Shown piece by piece: positions 1 through 21,800 of a stretch of DNA of 64,000 nucleotides; position 1 is the first letter of the stretch, and each line of letters begins with the position of its first letter. Below the pieces are notes generated by a model. The model was not told the origin of the DNA and ran no database searches. It saw only the letters and a list, made by a program, of their open reading frames with translations. This DNA comes from Pyrocephalus nanus (Eukaryota; Chordata; Aves; Passeriformes; Tyrannidae), in NCBI GenBank assembly GCA_038380795.1, contig CM076267.1, forward strand, positions 35,030,232 to 35,094,231, given 5' to 3'. The position numbers were made by a program, and so were the translations under genes.

Positions 1-8044
<8,044 letters not shown>

Positions 8045-8634
8045 TTGGTGGAAAGGGATCTGGGGGTGCTGATTGACAGGAAGCTGAACATGAACCAGCA
8101 GCGTGCCCAGGTGGCCAAGAAGGCCAATGGATCCTGGCCTGGATCAGGAACAGTGTGGTCAGCAGGAGCAGGGCAGTGATCCTTCCCCTGTACTCAGCAC
8201 TGGTGAGGCCACACCTGGAGTGCTGTGTCCAGTTCTGGGCCCCTCAGGTCAGGAAGGACATTGAGGGGCTGGAGCAGGTCCAGAGAAGAGCAACCAGGCT
8301 GGTGAAGGGACTTGAGCACAAGTCCTGTGAGGAGAGGCTGAGGGAGCTGGGGTTGTTTAGTCTGGAGAAGAGGAGGCTCAGGGGTGACCTCATCACTCTC
8401 TACAACTACCTGAGAGGAGGTTGTAGCCAGGTGGGGGTCGGTCTCTTCTCCCAGGCAATCAGCAGCAGGACAAGAGGGCAGGGGCTTAAGCTCTGCCAGG
8501 GGAGGTTTAGGTTGGATATTGGAAAGAAGTTCTTTACAGAGAGAGTGATCAGGCACTGGAATGGCCTGCCCAGAGACCTGGTGGATTCACCATCCCTGGA
8601 GGTTTTTAAGATGATGCTGGATGTGGCACTGAGT
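8045..8634 (+). mobile_element. CR1 LINE fragment, ORF2 3' part, frameshifted and 3'-truncated
   Basis: This is a fragment of a chicken-repeat-1 (CR1) non-LTR retrotransposon. The DNA matches the family's end-of-ORF2 region as I remember it: a block reading [14 protein letters not shown], then [10 protein letters not shown] and CVQFWAP, then the [20 protein letters not shown] block near the end. The first block (frame of 8048) and the rest (frame of 8155-8646) lie in different frames. The switch is explained by one missing base near 8130-8131, so the copy is dead. The visible open frame of 163 codons from 8155 is the remnant; it is not a host gene. The element stops abruptly around 8632-8634 inside the segment coding 'DVALS', and the usual CR1 3' tail with its short terminal repeats is absent. 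That is unusual, because CR1 copies are normally truncated at the 5' end. It lies in the same orientation as ZNF804A, inside intron 2. Confidence 0.9.
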
Positions 8635-8766
8635 TTAGAAACTTAGTATTTACCCTCAGTTCTTTATTTTCTTTCTGGTTTTGAATTATTGTAGCCTTCC
8701 AGTTTCTGTCCTTCTCAATATCCACAGCAGGGAACCTGATAAATCACTGATGTTAAATTTCCATGC

Positions 8767-8784
8767 AAAAAAAAAAAAAAAAAA
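8767..8784. repeat. Poly(A) tract, 18 A
   Basis: This is a run of 18 adenines about 130 bases after the truncated end of the CR1 fragment. No AATAAA lies at the usual distance upstream. CR1 elements do not end in poly(A), so the tract is probably a simple repeat unrelated to the insertion. Confidence 0.9.
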
Positions 8785-11700
8785 TTACCATTTTTTTCAA
8801 CCACACATTCCTCATTTATTACTATTTTCAAAATCTAAATTGAGCACAGTACTAAAGTGAGGGGCGGAAAAAATAACAGGACCAATACATAGAAGGAGGG
8901 AGGAAGGGAGGAGTAAGGGACAGGAGAAATCACAGTTTGCTCCATACATCCTGCATGTTTTCCTCCTTGGCATGCATTTCTACTGCTCAGGGGTTCACTT
9001 TTTTATTTAAAACTCAACTCCCATGTTGCAGTTCAAGTTTGTCTTTTTAAATCAGTTCATGACACTTCCTACACCAAAATTAGCTGAACTTGAGACTAAT
9101 TTTAAATTTGGTTTACCATATCAGCATCTCTCAGGTTTTTGCTGTTTGGCCAACACAGCTGCAAAAGAAAATACTTTTTTTCCATTCACCCCTGTGATAA
9201 GAATGGATACAATAATCAGGACTTGAAGATAGGAAAAAAATAGCAGGTTTTAGTCCATAATTCTTGAGACATTGTGCATATTGTAATGCATCTTCTGACA
9301 CACAGTGATTTGAGAGGAGCAGAGTTTTAAAAACTTGTGTTATACAGGCTTGGAGATCAGATGGTGGTTTACCCATCACCTGCTCTGTTGTATCAGGCTA
9401 TAGATTAGCTGAGCAATTACCTGCAAGAAAAATATTCCTTCTTATTTTCATTCATGCTTCAACAGAGCCAGTCTCCCAAAGTTAATTTAAGGATCATTAT
9501 TGCTGCAAAGTTCAAACCAATCAACAGAATACCTTTTCTGCAGCTTTCAGGAATTCCAAATGCAGTTCCATTGCTGTCCTGAAAGTAATGAAGCAGATTG
9601 TAGATTAACTGTAAGTAATGAATAATATGAGAAGCATTTTGTTACTCCATGGTTTTGAGCTGTCAATGATCACAGAGAGTGTGAGGGAAAAACTAATATA
9701 TTGCTAGTAATATATTAAGTTCTGACCTCCCAAGGTGAATAACTTCTTACAACATGATCTAATTTGCTGAAACAATTAAGTGGTGCATGTGAGTGGTTAG
9801 TCCTGTAAAATGGTTTCCTATTTGCTACCAAAACAAAAGTTTCAGGATACTTTTTTTTCCCCCTGGGAGCTCTGCTAAAATTATACTTTATGCCCTGCAG
9901 TTTGTGCACACTGGTTTACTTGTGAGAGTTCATTCTTCATTGGGAAGAACTGCGCAACCTTTTCAGTACAAACCCCGCGAAGTCTCAGGGTAATTATTGC
10001 AAAATCAATGCTCCATTCAACTCAGGAAAAGCCTGTTCTTTTTTTAGTGGTGGCTCTGACCTGTTGATGAAATGTAGTGTTGCAATCAGAGGCACCTTTT
10101 GTGAGGAGATGTGACAAGACAAACAAACTTCGTGGAAGTGAGAGTGGGTTTCCCACGAGCGGTGCCCCCTGCTCGTTCTGCGCTCTGTGGGCAGCAGGAT
10201 GCTGGGACCTCTCTGGAGCCAGAGGTGAACTCCTCACAGTCCACGTCAGGAAATGCTCTAAGCCTTGGACAGACAGCAGTGCTGAGGTTTCTTTAGGCAG
10301 AAACAAGAATTGCTCTTGTTCTGGATGCTTTAATTGCAGCTTACACAGAAATGCCTTCAAGCTCCTAAACCACTCTAGGAGTGTTCAGTGGAGGCAAAGA
10401 GGTGAACTTGGGTTTTTCTTCTCCTTTTCCACATGCAGGCAATGCAGTCTTAGCTGCAGAGCCTCTGCTGTTTGGCTCTTGTTTCGGTTTGGTTTTTTAA
10501 TTAGAGCTACAACTACAGCTATACAATAAAGGGTATGAGTGGCTCCCAAATTTAAACTTTCCCCACCCTAACAATGCAAAGGAATGTAACAAGAAAGACA
10601 TAAAGAAGGGCTCTGGGAGCATTGGAAAGGACAGATGAGGCGAGCAGGAATGGGTCTTTGACCTCTGTTGGCAGACAGGCAGTAGCCCTCATTTTTGAGA
10701 ACGTTTCGAGTGTCAGTGAAAAGGAAAGCCAGAAATGTGCCTCTGCCTTCAGTCCTGTTTGTATTTTGGATCTGCTGAGCCTTTTCCTGCATCTAAAGGA
10801 TGCCAAACACTGCTATTCCCGTCACACCTCCAAGTTTCTCACTGTGCTTTCACCATGCCTGTTCATGACATCCTTGTGACAAACCTGAATGATTCTGTAA
10901 AGGACCTTCCAGTTTCTTCTGAAGTCTCCATGTGTGGCAGAAGAGTAGTGGTTCAGCATCACAAAGTTGAAAGTGCTGATGTCTTTTGACTGAATGATTG
11001 TTTTTATTTTTTTTTAAGACATTCAATCTGCAGAAGACAATATAAATGCAAGCACTTGAATTGTCTGCTCCAGCAGCATGTTGTATCTTTTCTTGAATTA
11101 GACACAGCAAGAGACTTGTGGTATACTGTAATGTAAATTATAAATTATATTAATTCAAGTTCATTTATGATTAATGTGACTAATGCCTGACATCTCTGAT
11201 AGGACTTACTGCTGTTGTCTTGGTGTGCAGTCTTGGTATTCGTAATGATAACAAAAGAAGACAAAAGTAAGCCCTGCACCTGGACCCTACCTTCCCTTTC
11301 CTAGCATTCAACATAATTAGGAAAAAAAAAATAACCTTTTTTTAATGCTGATTTTTAAAAATTTATTTTAAACTCCTTTTCTTTTTTTTTTTTTTTTGTA
11401 TTTTTTAAATAGCTGTTAAGTGCTTGCTTGTACTGGCATCTGTATGGCACATCTGGTGCAGGATCTCATTGTGTTACATGATTTATAACTACAGAGAGAC
11501 ATATCTGCTTACAAATTGCTTGTAGTGAGAGCTAGGAACAAAGCAAGAGACTCCCAGCAGTAGCAGGGAAGAGAAGGGTTCTGACAGTACCAGAGGTTAG
11601 GGATCATTATTGGAGACTCCCTCAAGTCTCCTTCTCAGCTCTCCTCATCTTCCTCCCTTACTGTTATTGTTGTGCCTCTCCTGGCTGCTGCAGAGGCACT

Positions 11701-12328
11701 CAGGTTACATTAAGAGTTGCAAGAGCAGGGCACTCCTTCAAGGATATTTAATGTTATCAGTAGTGTTTGTCTCGTGGACAGAAGGTGTGGTATGAGACAT
11801 TCCTCCCACTGGGTATGATAAAAGAAAATGGAAGGCTCTATTACCATGAAAAGGAACTCACAGACAGGGCAAATTAGAAAAATAAAATGAGCAAATGAAG
11901 CATTAAAATGATGCTTATCAAACTCACCCTTAGATGTTTTCATTCTCTTTTGTTAAGCAAGCATTAAGCTTAACAGGAATGGTTCTTTCTTCTGTTTTGT
12001 GAGGCAGAGGCTGCTGCCACCTCTCCTCCTCTCTCATCCCTCTTAACAGTCCCACTCCTCTGCCTCAGCAGGAGAGTTTTCTTCTGTGCCATCTCAAGAA
12101 TCATTTCATCTCAAGACTCATTTCTCGCTTAATGAACCCTTCGTTTTTCCTTTGTTTGGATGCGAGTACAAGGCAGGCTGCTGATGTGGTTTGCTTCATT
12201 CTCTTCCCTCATTTCTACCCGTGGTTACATGATTTGCATTTCTGAGGAATACCCAATTAGTACAGTTTTCCTGGCATCAGCCTCCTATGTATAATGCTGG
12301 TTAAAAATTATGGATTGTATAATGAGAA

Positions 12329-12343
12329 ATATATATATATATA
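12329..12343. repeat. Short (AT)n microsatellite
   Basis: About seven AT dinucleotides in intron 2. It is a simple-sequence tract likely to vary in length between individuals. Confidence 0.8.
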
Positions 12344-12715
12344 AAATATCATCTTCAGAGGCTGTAACCTCGTCATGGAGCACTTGGTATTTGCTTGGCG
12401 AAGTTGAAGCTCTACCCTGAGTTACTCCTTCATGGCCAACACTGCCAGCATCTTCTGGTGTTCAGACCCAATATACCTGAGTTCAGCTCGGAGAGAGCAA
12501 AGAAGTTTTCTGAAGGACAGGTGAAATCGCTGGGGGATTAACAGCTAAAAAAAGTGCTCCACGGGGAATATTTACAAGGAGATTTTTGTGTTCAGATGCT
12601 CAGAAGTAGGTCAAGCCAGAAGCAGATGTCCATACACCCCATGCCAAAATTACTGCAAGGCGTTTGCTATAACCAAGCCTATTTTTGCTGCATCCTTTTT
12701 GTTTTTTTCTAAACT

Positions 12716-12716
<1 letters not shown>

Positions 12717-12752
<36 letters not shown>
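12717..12752. repeat. Poly(A) tract, 36 A
   Basis: This uninterrupted run of 36 adenines is the longest homopolymer in the window. No polyadenylation hexamer lies 10-30 bases upstream and no gene-like sequence precedes it. A retrocopied mRNA tail is therefore not supported. Its length makes it prone to sequencing and assembly error. Confidence 0.9.
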
Positions 12753-12755
<3 letters not shown>

Positions 12756-13900
12756 GAGTGAGGAGGAGTGATTGTCCAAACAAACTCTCATTACATCTGA
12801 GCAACAGGATTTGCAATGATGGGAGCTGGGCAACCTTGAAATATGGTAGGTGTTGTATAACTTCAGTTCTGCTGAAGAGCTGGGGGGTTACTTCCCTTAA
12901 ACGATGGTAGGTAATGTCTCAGATGATAGCTAGTCTTTTGCAAATGGCTCTGCGGGTGGCGGATTTTCTTTTCAAGTGCTGTTTGGGTATTTTGCTTTGG
13001 CTCTGCACACCTGCCTGGCTGTGAACAAAGGGAAGCTGGAGTAGCTAATGACTCATCTCTCTGCCTCCTTTAACAGGAAGATCAACGAGGAAAAAATAGT
13101 ATGGTATCATTTTCCTTAAGCAATAGTGAGAAGAAAAGATTGTGTATTCATAAAGTGCTGGCTTTGGAAGCTTCTTATTGCGTCAGCATAAGAGAAGTGT
13201 AAAATTCCAGGTTTGTGTTCCTGTTTGAGTACAGCTTCACTGGCTGCTCACCGTATTTTGGGGATCCACCACTGCAAAGGGGCTTCTGTGCCTTCCCATA
13301 TGGGTATGCACAGAGGGGATGGGCTCCTCTGCAAATGCAGCAAGTTGCTGATGTGGAGATATCTGACCTGCAATTTATTGTTGAGAAGGCAACTAACAGA
13401 GTTCAGGTAGTGTAGCTATCTTTCCTTGGTCCACTGCAGAGGGTAGTTATTCTGCAGGTCAAGCAAACCCAGTTCTTGTTCGATGTTTTGTTGTTGGGTT
13501 GGTTTGTTTGGTTTTTTTTCAGGTGGAAGTAAAGGACAGCAGAAGCAATTTCCAAGCTTGGTGTGAGCCTCACACAAGCAAGCTGATGGCTCTGCTTGCT
13601 GTGCAAGGTCTGAATTTGATGGGGAGTCGGAGCAGAGGGAAACAAGGGCAGCCAGTGAGGTCAGGGAGGGAGCAGTCCCTGCCTGCCCTAATTTTTATGG
13701 AGGGGAGAGCTCGTCTGGCCCGGGAAGTGGCTGTGGGGTGTGGGAGGCTGTTTGGCTCTACAGCAACAGCTGCCCTGAGTAGATGCCTGTCACTCCACAG
13801 GCAGGGACTGTGTGTGGCTGGAGGATGTAAGGAAGTGGTGTGGTGTGTCCTCCTGAGTGCTTTACTTCACGCTCTCATTCACACATGTGCAGTTCTGAAA

Positions 13901-13922
13901 ATAAAATAAATAAATAAATGAA
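13901..13922. repeat. (AAAT)n simple repeat
   Basis: Several tandem AAAT/TAAA units in intron 2, forming a short tetranucleotide microsatellite. Confidence 0.75.
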
Positions 13923-16900
13923 TCCCACAGAGCTTATAATAAAAGTCTAAACTATTAGTCATTTCTGGGAGCACAAATGATTTCTGTGGGGTAAACTTCC
14001 TGGTATACTGCTAAGGGAAATATTTTCTTGTACATTTGCAACTGCTGTCATTGACAGTAAAATTGCTTGAAATATAAAATAATGTTGGTGTGTTGCCTAC
14101 CATGACAGAAACTGTAAGAGGTTTTGACCTTTAGTACGCTTTAATGGGTGCTCTACAGAGGAACTGACACTTCCATTTATTAATTTGTAATTGTCCAAAA
14201 TAAATCCTTCTTTTTCCCCTCCCTATAGATTGAAGCCTAGGATATGTTAATTGTGCTGGCTCGTCTCCAGACCTGACACCTTGACAGCTCTTGTCAGCTT
14301 TTAAAAGTTATTCCCTTAGGAAAACTGTACTAGTTATTCTCCCATAATGTCCTTGCCACTCATCTCTTCTATGTTTTTTTTAATTCTGACATCGAAGTTT
14401 ACGCTTAGCTTTGACCCCCTGACAGGAGAGCATTCTCTAATGACTAGCAGTAGGTCAGCGCTCCCTGTTTTGGAGGAATGCAAAAAAAAAAAGTTAAATC
14501 CAGCATTTTGGTTAGCAAGTGCTTGCCTGGGAATCTTGCTTTACTGAGGCTCAGTTATTTGCTTTTCATTAAAGAAACGAGATTGTACAGTAAACTGATT
14601 TACTGCAAGCTGTACCACCCAGCGCTCTCATCTCATCAAATCTCACACTGTGCAGGACTGGAGCATCTCATAATTTCTAAAAAAAGACCTCTAATTAACA
14701 TTTATGTGCTACAGAAGATGATGGTACTTCAACGGGTGGCAGTTTCTCCTTTGAGTCGGCATTGGAGCAATATAATTGTGTTGCTGGAGTTGCTGCCTTA
14801 GAGATATAAAACCAAGACCTTGACCACCAAGATAATTGAAGTTCCCAGGCTGCTTTCTTAGGAGCAAAGGTAGTAGCTGCAGTTGTGCACTGGCCAGAAT
14901 CCAGACAGATCTTTAGATTCTGTTACATTAATCCCCCCTGCATCTTCAGCTGATGACAGTGGCTTCTTCTCCTCCCCTCCTCAGCATTTGGGGTAACTGA
15001 TGTGCACTGTCAACATCTGCCACTGTCTGAGCCAAGAGAGGTTGTGTTCCACTGCTGAGCAGCGTGGTGCAGGTGCACTCCTTAGGCCCAGTACGTGGAA
15101 GAGAATGTGAGAGGCATTGTAACCCTGTAGAATTGATGATTATCAGAATTATAGGTTCTGGGTAGGGAAAAATACTATTCCCTGTGCTTGAGTACTTGAG
15201 CCATCAGAAATCACTGGTTTCTGCATTTAGGTTACCTTGTCAGTGGATGAACAGCACTGATCAGATCACAATTGAAGAGAACTCAGGTTAAAGGAGTTGC
15301 TTTTGCTTCCACTTGCTCAAAGTGCAGTAGCAAAATATTATTTGTGAGAGCCTTATGTATTGTGGTATAGGCTTTTGTTGTTTTTTTTCTGGTGACTAGT
15401 CTGACATGCTCTAGAATCTAAGTTTTTCTCCCTCTGGCCTAGCAGATGGTGGACTTACAGTATTGTAGGGAACACACGGTAACTCAGAGAGGCCAATAAA
15501 TTGTTCCTCTTCAGGCCCTTGACTCTGAAGGAAAATAACCTCTGTTAGGATGGTGTAATTAATGGTTTCTTTATGTTCAGGATCTTCAAAAGTGAAAGGC
15601 AAAACTATGAAAGCTGGTAGGAATCAGAGCTTCACTTTCGTGTTCCAGTTGGATTGAGCCTGGAAAACCAGCCTGACCCCTCTGTCTCCCCAGAGATCCT
15701 AGACTGAGATTAGAAAGACCAGTTCTTACAAAATATGACGGTCAGCCCTGGTTTTCCCATTACCTGTAGGATTAAGAGTGAGAAAACTGAAAGATCTTTC
15801 CATCATAAACCCAGTTCAGAGGACCTTTGCAATAGAGCAGAAACAGCTGAGGAACTGTACAAGATGGGAGGGATCACCCACTTTAGATATAAGTGGGCAT
15901 TAAAAGTAACATTCCTGAGTCTTTCCTAAATTCTATGCCCCACTGGCCATTTATTTGCTGCTGGAGGATAGAGTTAGACTGGCTGGAGAATTCCTCCAGG
16001 GTGGAAGTGGGAGAGACGTTGCTTTCCCTGGCACTGAGCAGGAATCTGGACGCAGATTGCAGATGTGCTGCGTGCAGGACGCCAGCTGGTGTCTTGAGGG
16101 TCAGTGGAACTTTCAAACAGAATGATTTATTGTTAGTGGTACTGCCCCAGGCAGAAGTGAGAGTTCACAGCATCAAAGTGATGTGTGCTCCTTGTAGGCA
16201 CATGAGATTGGTTCCACAACATCTGTTCAGAGAAGAAAGCAAGTCAGAGCTCTGCTGGTGTATCTGCTTGGAAGGGTGTGAAGCTGCTACCTGTGATTGG
16301 AGCAGACCCCTTATTGCCTGTGGGAAAGTGCCAGGTCTGGTTTCCGTAGTGAGAGGTCCTGGGGTCTTACATTGCCTAAATGTGCATGTGTTTGATGAAT
16401 AGACACACCTTGTGCTCGTGTCAGCTGCAGCTGTTTGTGCGCGGCATCTCGGAGCTGAATTTCTGGTGGGAAGCCAAGGATCCAAAGTTAGGTTTTCGGG
16501 GACTTTGTTCTTACCCTTCATCTTTACTGATTGAATGAATGCTTGAAGATTTAACACCGCAAAATACTGACATTTTAATATATGGTGTAATTTAAATGAT
16601 GCAAAATTATTCAAGCAGTCCTTATATTTTTTATGGGTATAAAGGATGGTTTTCCTTCACAAAGGGATTTTTCACCCACTACCTGATTACCCTTCCTAAA
16701 TTTTGGAGAGAAAAGAAGTGCTGAGACCCTAGAGTAAGATACAGGTTTATGGCATAGCCACATTCAGTTTATGGAGTAAAGATTTGATGAGAATAGAAAA
16801 CAGTATATAACTTATAACCAACTTATTAAAACTAAGTAGGTATTACTTTAGTTCCACCTTCAGTGATCTTCTAGCAAGTGATTTCTTTTAATACAAGTTG

Positions 16901-18141
16901 TTCTAATTTGGGCAGTGGGATCAAGAAAGAGCTTTAGTTGTCTGCCAGCAGCTCACTTAGGCACCTGATTCCTCAAAATTACCGAGTCCAGGTGCAGGTT
17001 TTGCTGCACAAACCAGGCTCTGGTGCTGCCTTTGCTGAAGGACGAAATGGGAAATAGTCCTAAAATAAACCCCATGTTTGTCTGCCACTCCATCTGAAGA
17101 AATATTTTGAGTGATGAAACCAAACTATTCTCCTGCTTCATGCTGGGAACTCTCTGTGACTTCGCTGATCTCTGTGCCTCTGTCCAGACAGGACATGGGT
17201 CATGTGGATTGCAGCCCGTTCTGAGTACTCTGAAATCAGAAATCAGATCAAGTACTGGTCCTGTGTGATGTTTTCTCGGAGCTGCTTCACACTGATCCAA
17301 TTTCACAGGCAGAGTTTGAGGGACAGGCTATTTTGTTTTGCAACTGGGGCCATCCAATAAATGTGAGTCAGAGCCAGAAATGGGTCTCCTGATTGTCTTT
17401 GTTTGAAGCCTATGTGTAACTGGAAGACATTTTAATGTGTAAATGTTTGTGTTAGAGGCAAGACTCCAAGTTTTGTTCAGAAACTTTCTAAGCTTTGGAA
17501 CTTGACAATTTTTCTAAGACTTTTTGAGTCTTCCTGTGACTATGCAGTTGCATCCTGCACAAGCAGACATAAAATGGTTTTGGGGGATGACAGTTTGATG
17601 AATGAATTTGAGACTTTCATAGAAGATGAGTCACTTTGATGCCATTAAGAGAGAGAATTCCAACAATAAATCCAAGATGTATGGAGAGAGAAAAGTGTCA
17701 CCTGTGTAAAGTGGTGTTCTTCTAACCTTCTAAAGTGGTGTTCTGAGCATCACCTGTGGCAATTTGGCAGAAAATGGGTGAGGATATTGCAGGGAAAAAC
17801 AAGTGTCTTATGAGGTTGGTTTGGTTTTTTTTTTCCAATCCCAGCCCTGAGGGTACTGCAGCATTCTAGTAAGAAATCCTGGAGCAGGAATTGGTGAACC
17901 TTAAGTCAGAAGTAAAATTTTGAGACCAGCCTACTTTAAGGGATATTGTGAAGACTGAGAGTAGTATCTGAAATATCTGTGTTTCCATGGGAGATAACCT
18001 GTGGAGAAAACAGCCAAATTTTTGGTAGGATAGAAGGAAGTGTCATCATTTGCCTCTCTATTTTTATAGCTATCCATAGGAAAAGAAGTATATAAAGAAA
18101 TTTGAACCTAAATTTGTGGAAAAGGTTTTCCTCTGGTTTTC

Positions 18142-18162
18142 TTTTTTTTTTTTTTTTTTTTT
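18142..18162. repeat. Poly(T) tract, 21 T
   Basis: A run of 21 thymines in intron 2. No exon-like reading frame follows it that would make it a polypyrimidine tract of a splice acceptor. Confidence 0.85.
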
Positions 18163-18496
18163 CATTAAAAATACCCACAAGGTTTTGTAGAAAGCAAAAG
18201 ATTTGTTCAAACAAAAATAAAAACCCAGCTACTCTGATGAATCAGAACCAGATAAAAGGCTGATCACTCACAGAGTTCTCCTGCCAAATTAAACATCAAC
18301 AAAGATACCTGTTTCTGTTCAATAGTGTAAATCTTGTGCAGAAGTAGAGAATCTGGTCTGCAAATACTTATTACTTGTTGAGAGCCACAGCAGTGCTTGT
18401 GTGGTGCTTGAGGTAAAGGGGTTTGTTTACAGGCCTGGGAATTCTGAGAATAAGATTCTTTGGGGTTTTTTCCTGGTCTTTGTAAGAAGAGCGGGC

Positions 18497-18538
18497 AAGG
18501 GTTTCACAGCTCTCATCAAGGGTTTCACAGCTCTCATC
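18497..18538. repeat. Perfect 21-bp tandem duplication
   Basis: A 21-base unit beginning AAGGGTTTCACAG occurs twice in perfect tandem (18497-18517 and 18518-18538). No divergence is visible between the copies, which suggests a recent replication-slippage event. Confidence 0.9.
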
Positions 18539-18822
18539 ACCAGTTCTTAGTTGCTGAGTACTTTTGTTTGTTTCTTTGAGTTTGCTGTGAAGAGAGTAAA
18601 GCACTTCTTAAACTTTTGCAAACAGACAGTTACCTTGACCTTGAGATGATAAAGCTTCTAGTCGTGTTTTCCATTTTCTGTGGCAATGTTTTATCCAAAA
18701 ATGGCTTCACATGGAGTGTAGACATTTTAAATCAGTCATCTGCTGAGATACAAAGGAGGTCCACCTACTTAATTGCCCCTGTTATTTATGTGCCCGATAG
18801 ATAGCTTTTTTTATGGGCTGCT

Positions 18823-18846
18823 TTTTCTTCTTTTCTTCTTTTCTTC
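18823..18846. repeat. (TTTTCTTC)3 tandem octamer
   Basis: Three perfect copies of the octamer TTTTCTTC form a pyrimidine-only tract in intron 2. Confidence 0.85.
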
Positions 18847-21800
18847 AAAGCCAGAGCTTATAGCAGTCCAGGTTTCAGAGTTCAGTGCTGTAGGTGGTGC
18901 TCTGGGCTGTCTTCCTTGTGCAATGCTCACCTCTATCGAACCTCTATCATGAGAGTGGATGTTCTCCTATCCTTGCTGTTGTTATCAGAAAGAAAAGGTA
19001 AAACAGCATAATGTCAGTGTTCCTTAGGAACTGCTTTCTGCCTTTAAGAATGTGGACTGAGATTTGGGTACATTTCTGTTCCATAATGAGCTTTACATTA
19101 TTAGTTAATTATTGTTTTTCTTAATTTCCTGGTGATTCTTAATCAAGGGCAAATTATCTCCTGGTAGGTTTGTGTCTGAGGCAAAGGAGAGATGCCATAA
19201 ATTGCTTCTGGGTTATATTGAAACAGAAAGCTGGACCTGCTGTACCCACCATCAGGTGTGTTGTGTGTTCAGCCAGTCCTCAAGACCAGGGTACTCGGCA
19301 GAGCACCCTCTGCAGTGACAGGAGGGAAAAAAACACACCCCAAGTGCAAAGCCAAGGATTTGCTGTTGGTTTAGCTTGAACTGAAGTCCTAACAGCCTAC
19401 TGAAAGAATTATTATTGATAGGCCAGTTATAATGGCCTAATTGCACTTACAGTCCAGATTATCTAATTATAAAAGCTGATTCCTGATAACACTACAGATA
19501 TGATAAGCTCTCTGGTTTCTGGTTATTTGTTGGTGTTATAATCATTCTGAAGAAGAAAAGGGAGGTGTCATTACAAGTTGTCAGCACCACAAGTTTTTCA
19601 TGTGGAGGGGTATGTCGGTGGTGGTTTCCTCCACCTTTTTGCCAGGCAGAAGGTGAAGTTAATGCCAATACTGTCCTTTTCCTCACTCTAAAGTCTACTT
19701 AGGGACATTTTTATGTGTTTACCAGCACAAATATGCGCTCTGCTTATTTTCCTTTTCTTCAGTGGTTCACGATATTGTAGTCAAATTTGCCATACGTGTT
19801 TTTCTCCAAGGAGTCTGTGTGCACAGCAGTAAAGGTTGGCTTAAGGATAGCAAAGATTTTGTCTGTGCCAGTTAGCTGTGGCTGTGAGATACGTGTCAAA
19901 ACTTGCAAAGGCTCATTCTTGTCTCAATTTTCATTGGTCAAATTTATGCTCTTTGAAGCAACTTGTCATGGTCCTGGGATAATCACTGGCAAGGACCAGA
20001 TCCTGCTGATGAGAAGCAATTTGCAAGCAGAGGCTTTGAACGGCTCAGTGATCCAATATAAAACTGATACGAGGAACGGATTTTGATTTAGCTCTGACAT
20101 AAAGAACTAAAATAAAGAGCTTGCTTTGGAGAAATTCATGTATCTCCTTTAGCCAGTCATAGCCATTAGTGTATCCTTCAAGGGTTATGGGAAATAACCT
20201 TTAGAGGACCTGACTGTAAATATTAGTTCCTCATTTGAAGTCACTGTGCTCCTTGTAGAGATTAGAAAGATTCTGTAGGTTCATTTCAGTCTCCATGGCA
20301 GTCTTTCCTAAAATGTAGGTGACCAGAGAGGCTGAAATCAAAAAATATAGACTAACAATGCCTCCTTGCAATTTTTAATTTGCTTGTAGAAAGGGTATTG
20401 TGTCCTCCTTCAGTAAGGAAGGAGGAAGAATCAGAATAGCAGCAGGATCCGACAGAGAGTTTCGGTGTTGGACATCCAGAGAATCATCTTTATCACAGTG
20501 AAAAGCTGGTAAATGACAGTGGACTCTGGTAGGTGTTGGAGGCCACTGGAGCGAAGAGTTGTTGGGTGGAGTCTCAAAGAATGTGCCTAGTACATTGTTC
20601 ATACAGAAAACAGCAAAAAAGTCTTCAAAATGAGCAAAAAATCCCACCTTTAACATCTGAGCCATCCAATGTTTGTCTGTACTGTCCATTTTGTGGCCTC
20701 ATCGTCTCCCACTGGAAAGCCATTGTAAAGGGAAATCAATTTTTCCTTTCCAAAAAAGTTGTAGAGGTGACCTTTCTGTGAGAGTTTTTGGTGAGGAAGT
20801 GGTTGCTCCTGAGAAATGGTTTATGGGATACACATTACACAAACAGGAATTTTTCTATTAGCTTAGAGCTTTCTGGACAGACTTGAGATGAAATGCATGG
20901 GAACTTGTAATTGGCCAGAAAATAAAGCTCAAATCACCACTTCTCATTCAGTGACTGGTGGTCACCTGAAAATATCAGGAGGTGGTGCCAAAATCAATAT
21001 TTTGGTTGCATCAGAACAGTCAAGCTTGTAAATATTGTATATGTGGTGCTCAGGGAGATTATTCTGGATGTGTAAACTTCATTCCTGGAATGAAAGGAAT
21101 AGTGGTGGACAGTGCTGTGGGACCAGGGAATGTGATGCCTGAAACAATCCGAGGTGGGTCATCCCTCCAGAGCAGTGAAGAGGAGCTGTGGCAGCTGAGG
21201 GCAGCCCCACACTTCCAGCCACTTGGGTCTTTCCAGAGGGGTGGAGTTAAGTTTTTTTCTCTAACAGTGCTGGGAATAGCCATTTCTTGTCAGGATTTAA
21301 AACATTGCATGTGGCTTTGGGTTTTTTAATTATAATCCTAAATGGTGCAGGAGTGGGTATAAAGGTGAAGTGATCCTTAAAGAAGCAGTGTGTACCAACC
21401 TTGCCTTTAATCTTCGTGACTGAAGGAGCTTCCTTAGGTGTTGCTGAAAACTTTCATGGTGAATTTGAAACCTCTTCTCTCCCTGAGCTCACCAAGAGTT
21501 TCCCCACTGACTTTAAGAAAAGTAGAATTATTAAATAAATTCCTTTAAACTAGGGACTAGCAAATGTAACCACTTTCCATGTTTAGAAGCCTGTGTCAGC
21601 TTTGTGTTCCTGTCATTATCTGGTGAAGTTAATTTAATAGGTGAGATGCTAATTCTGTATTTCTGTGTTGTTTCCTTTGGTATTGTCCTTAATATTTCTG
21701 GAGTGTTCAGCTGATTTTTGCTGAAGCTAACAAAAAATACCCTACAGCTTGCAGTGAGAGCAGGCAGTTACACATGTGGCCAGCAGCTATCACAGTGAAA

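Noticed and set aside
8155..8646. A 163-codon frame as a host gene
   Set aside because: Its sequence is CR1 ORF2, with a frameshift just upstream and an abrupt truncation at the end.
10077..10529. A 150-codon open frame in intron 2
   Set aside because: It overlaps minus-strand frames of similar size and has no family resemblance.
12717..12752. The 36-A run as the tail of a processed pseudogene
   Set aside because: There is no AATAAA upstream, no gene-like sequence before it and no target-site duplication noticed. Bird CR1 machinery also rarely makes poly(A) retrocopies.
15893..16402. A 169-codon open frame in intron 2
   Set aside because: No recognisable domain, mixed composition and no splice context. 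At this window size a chance frame of this length is plausible.
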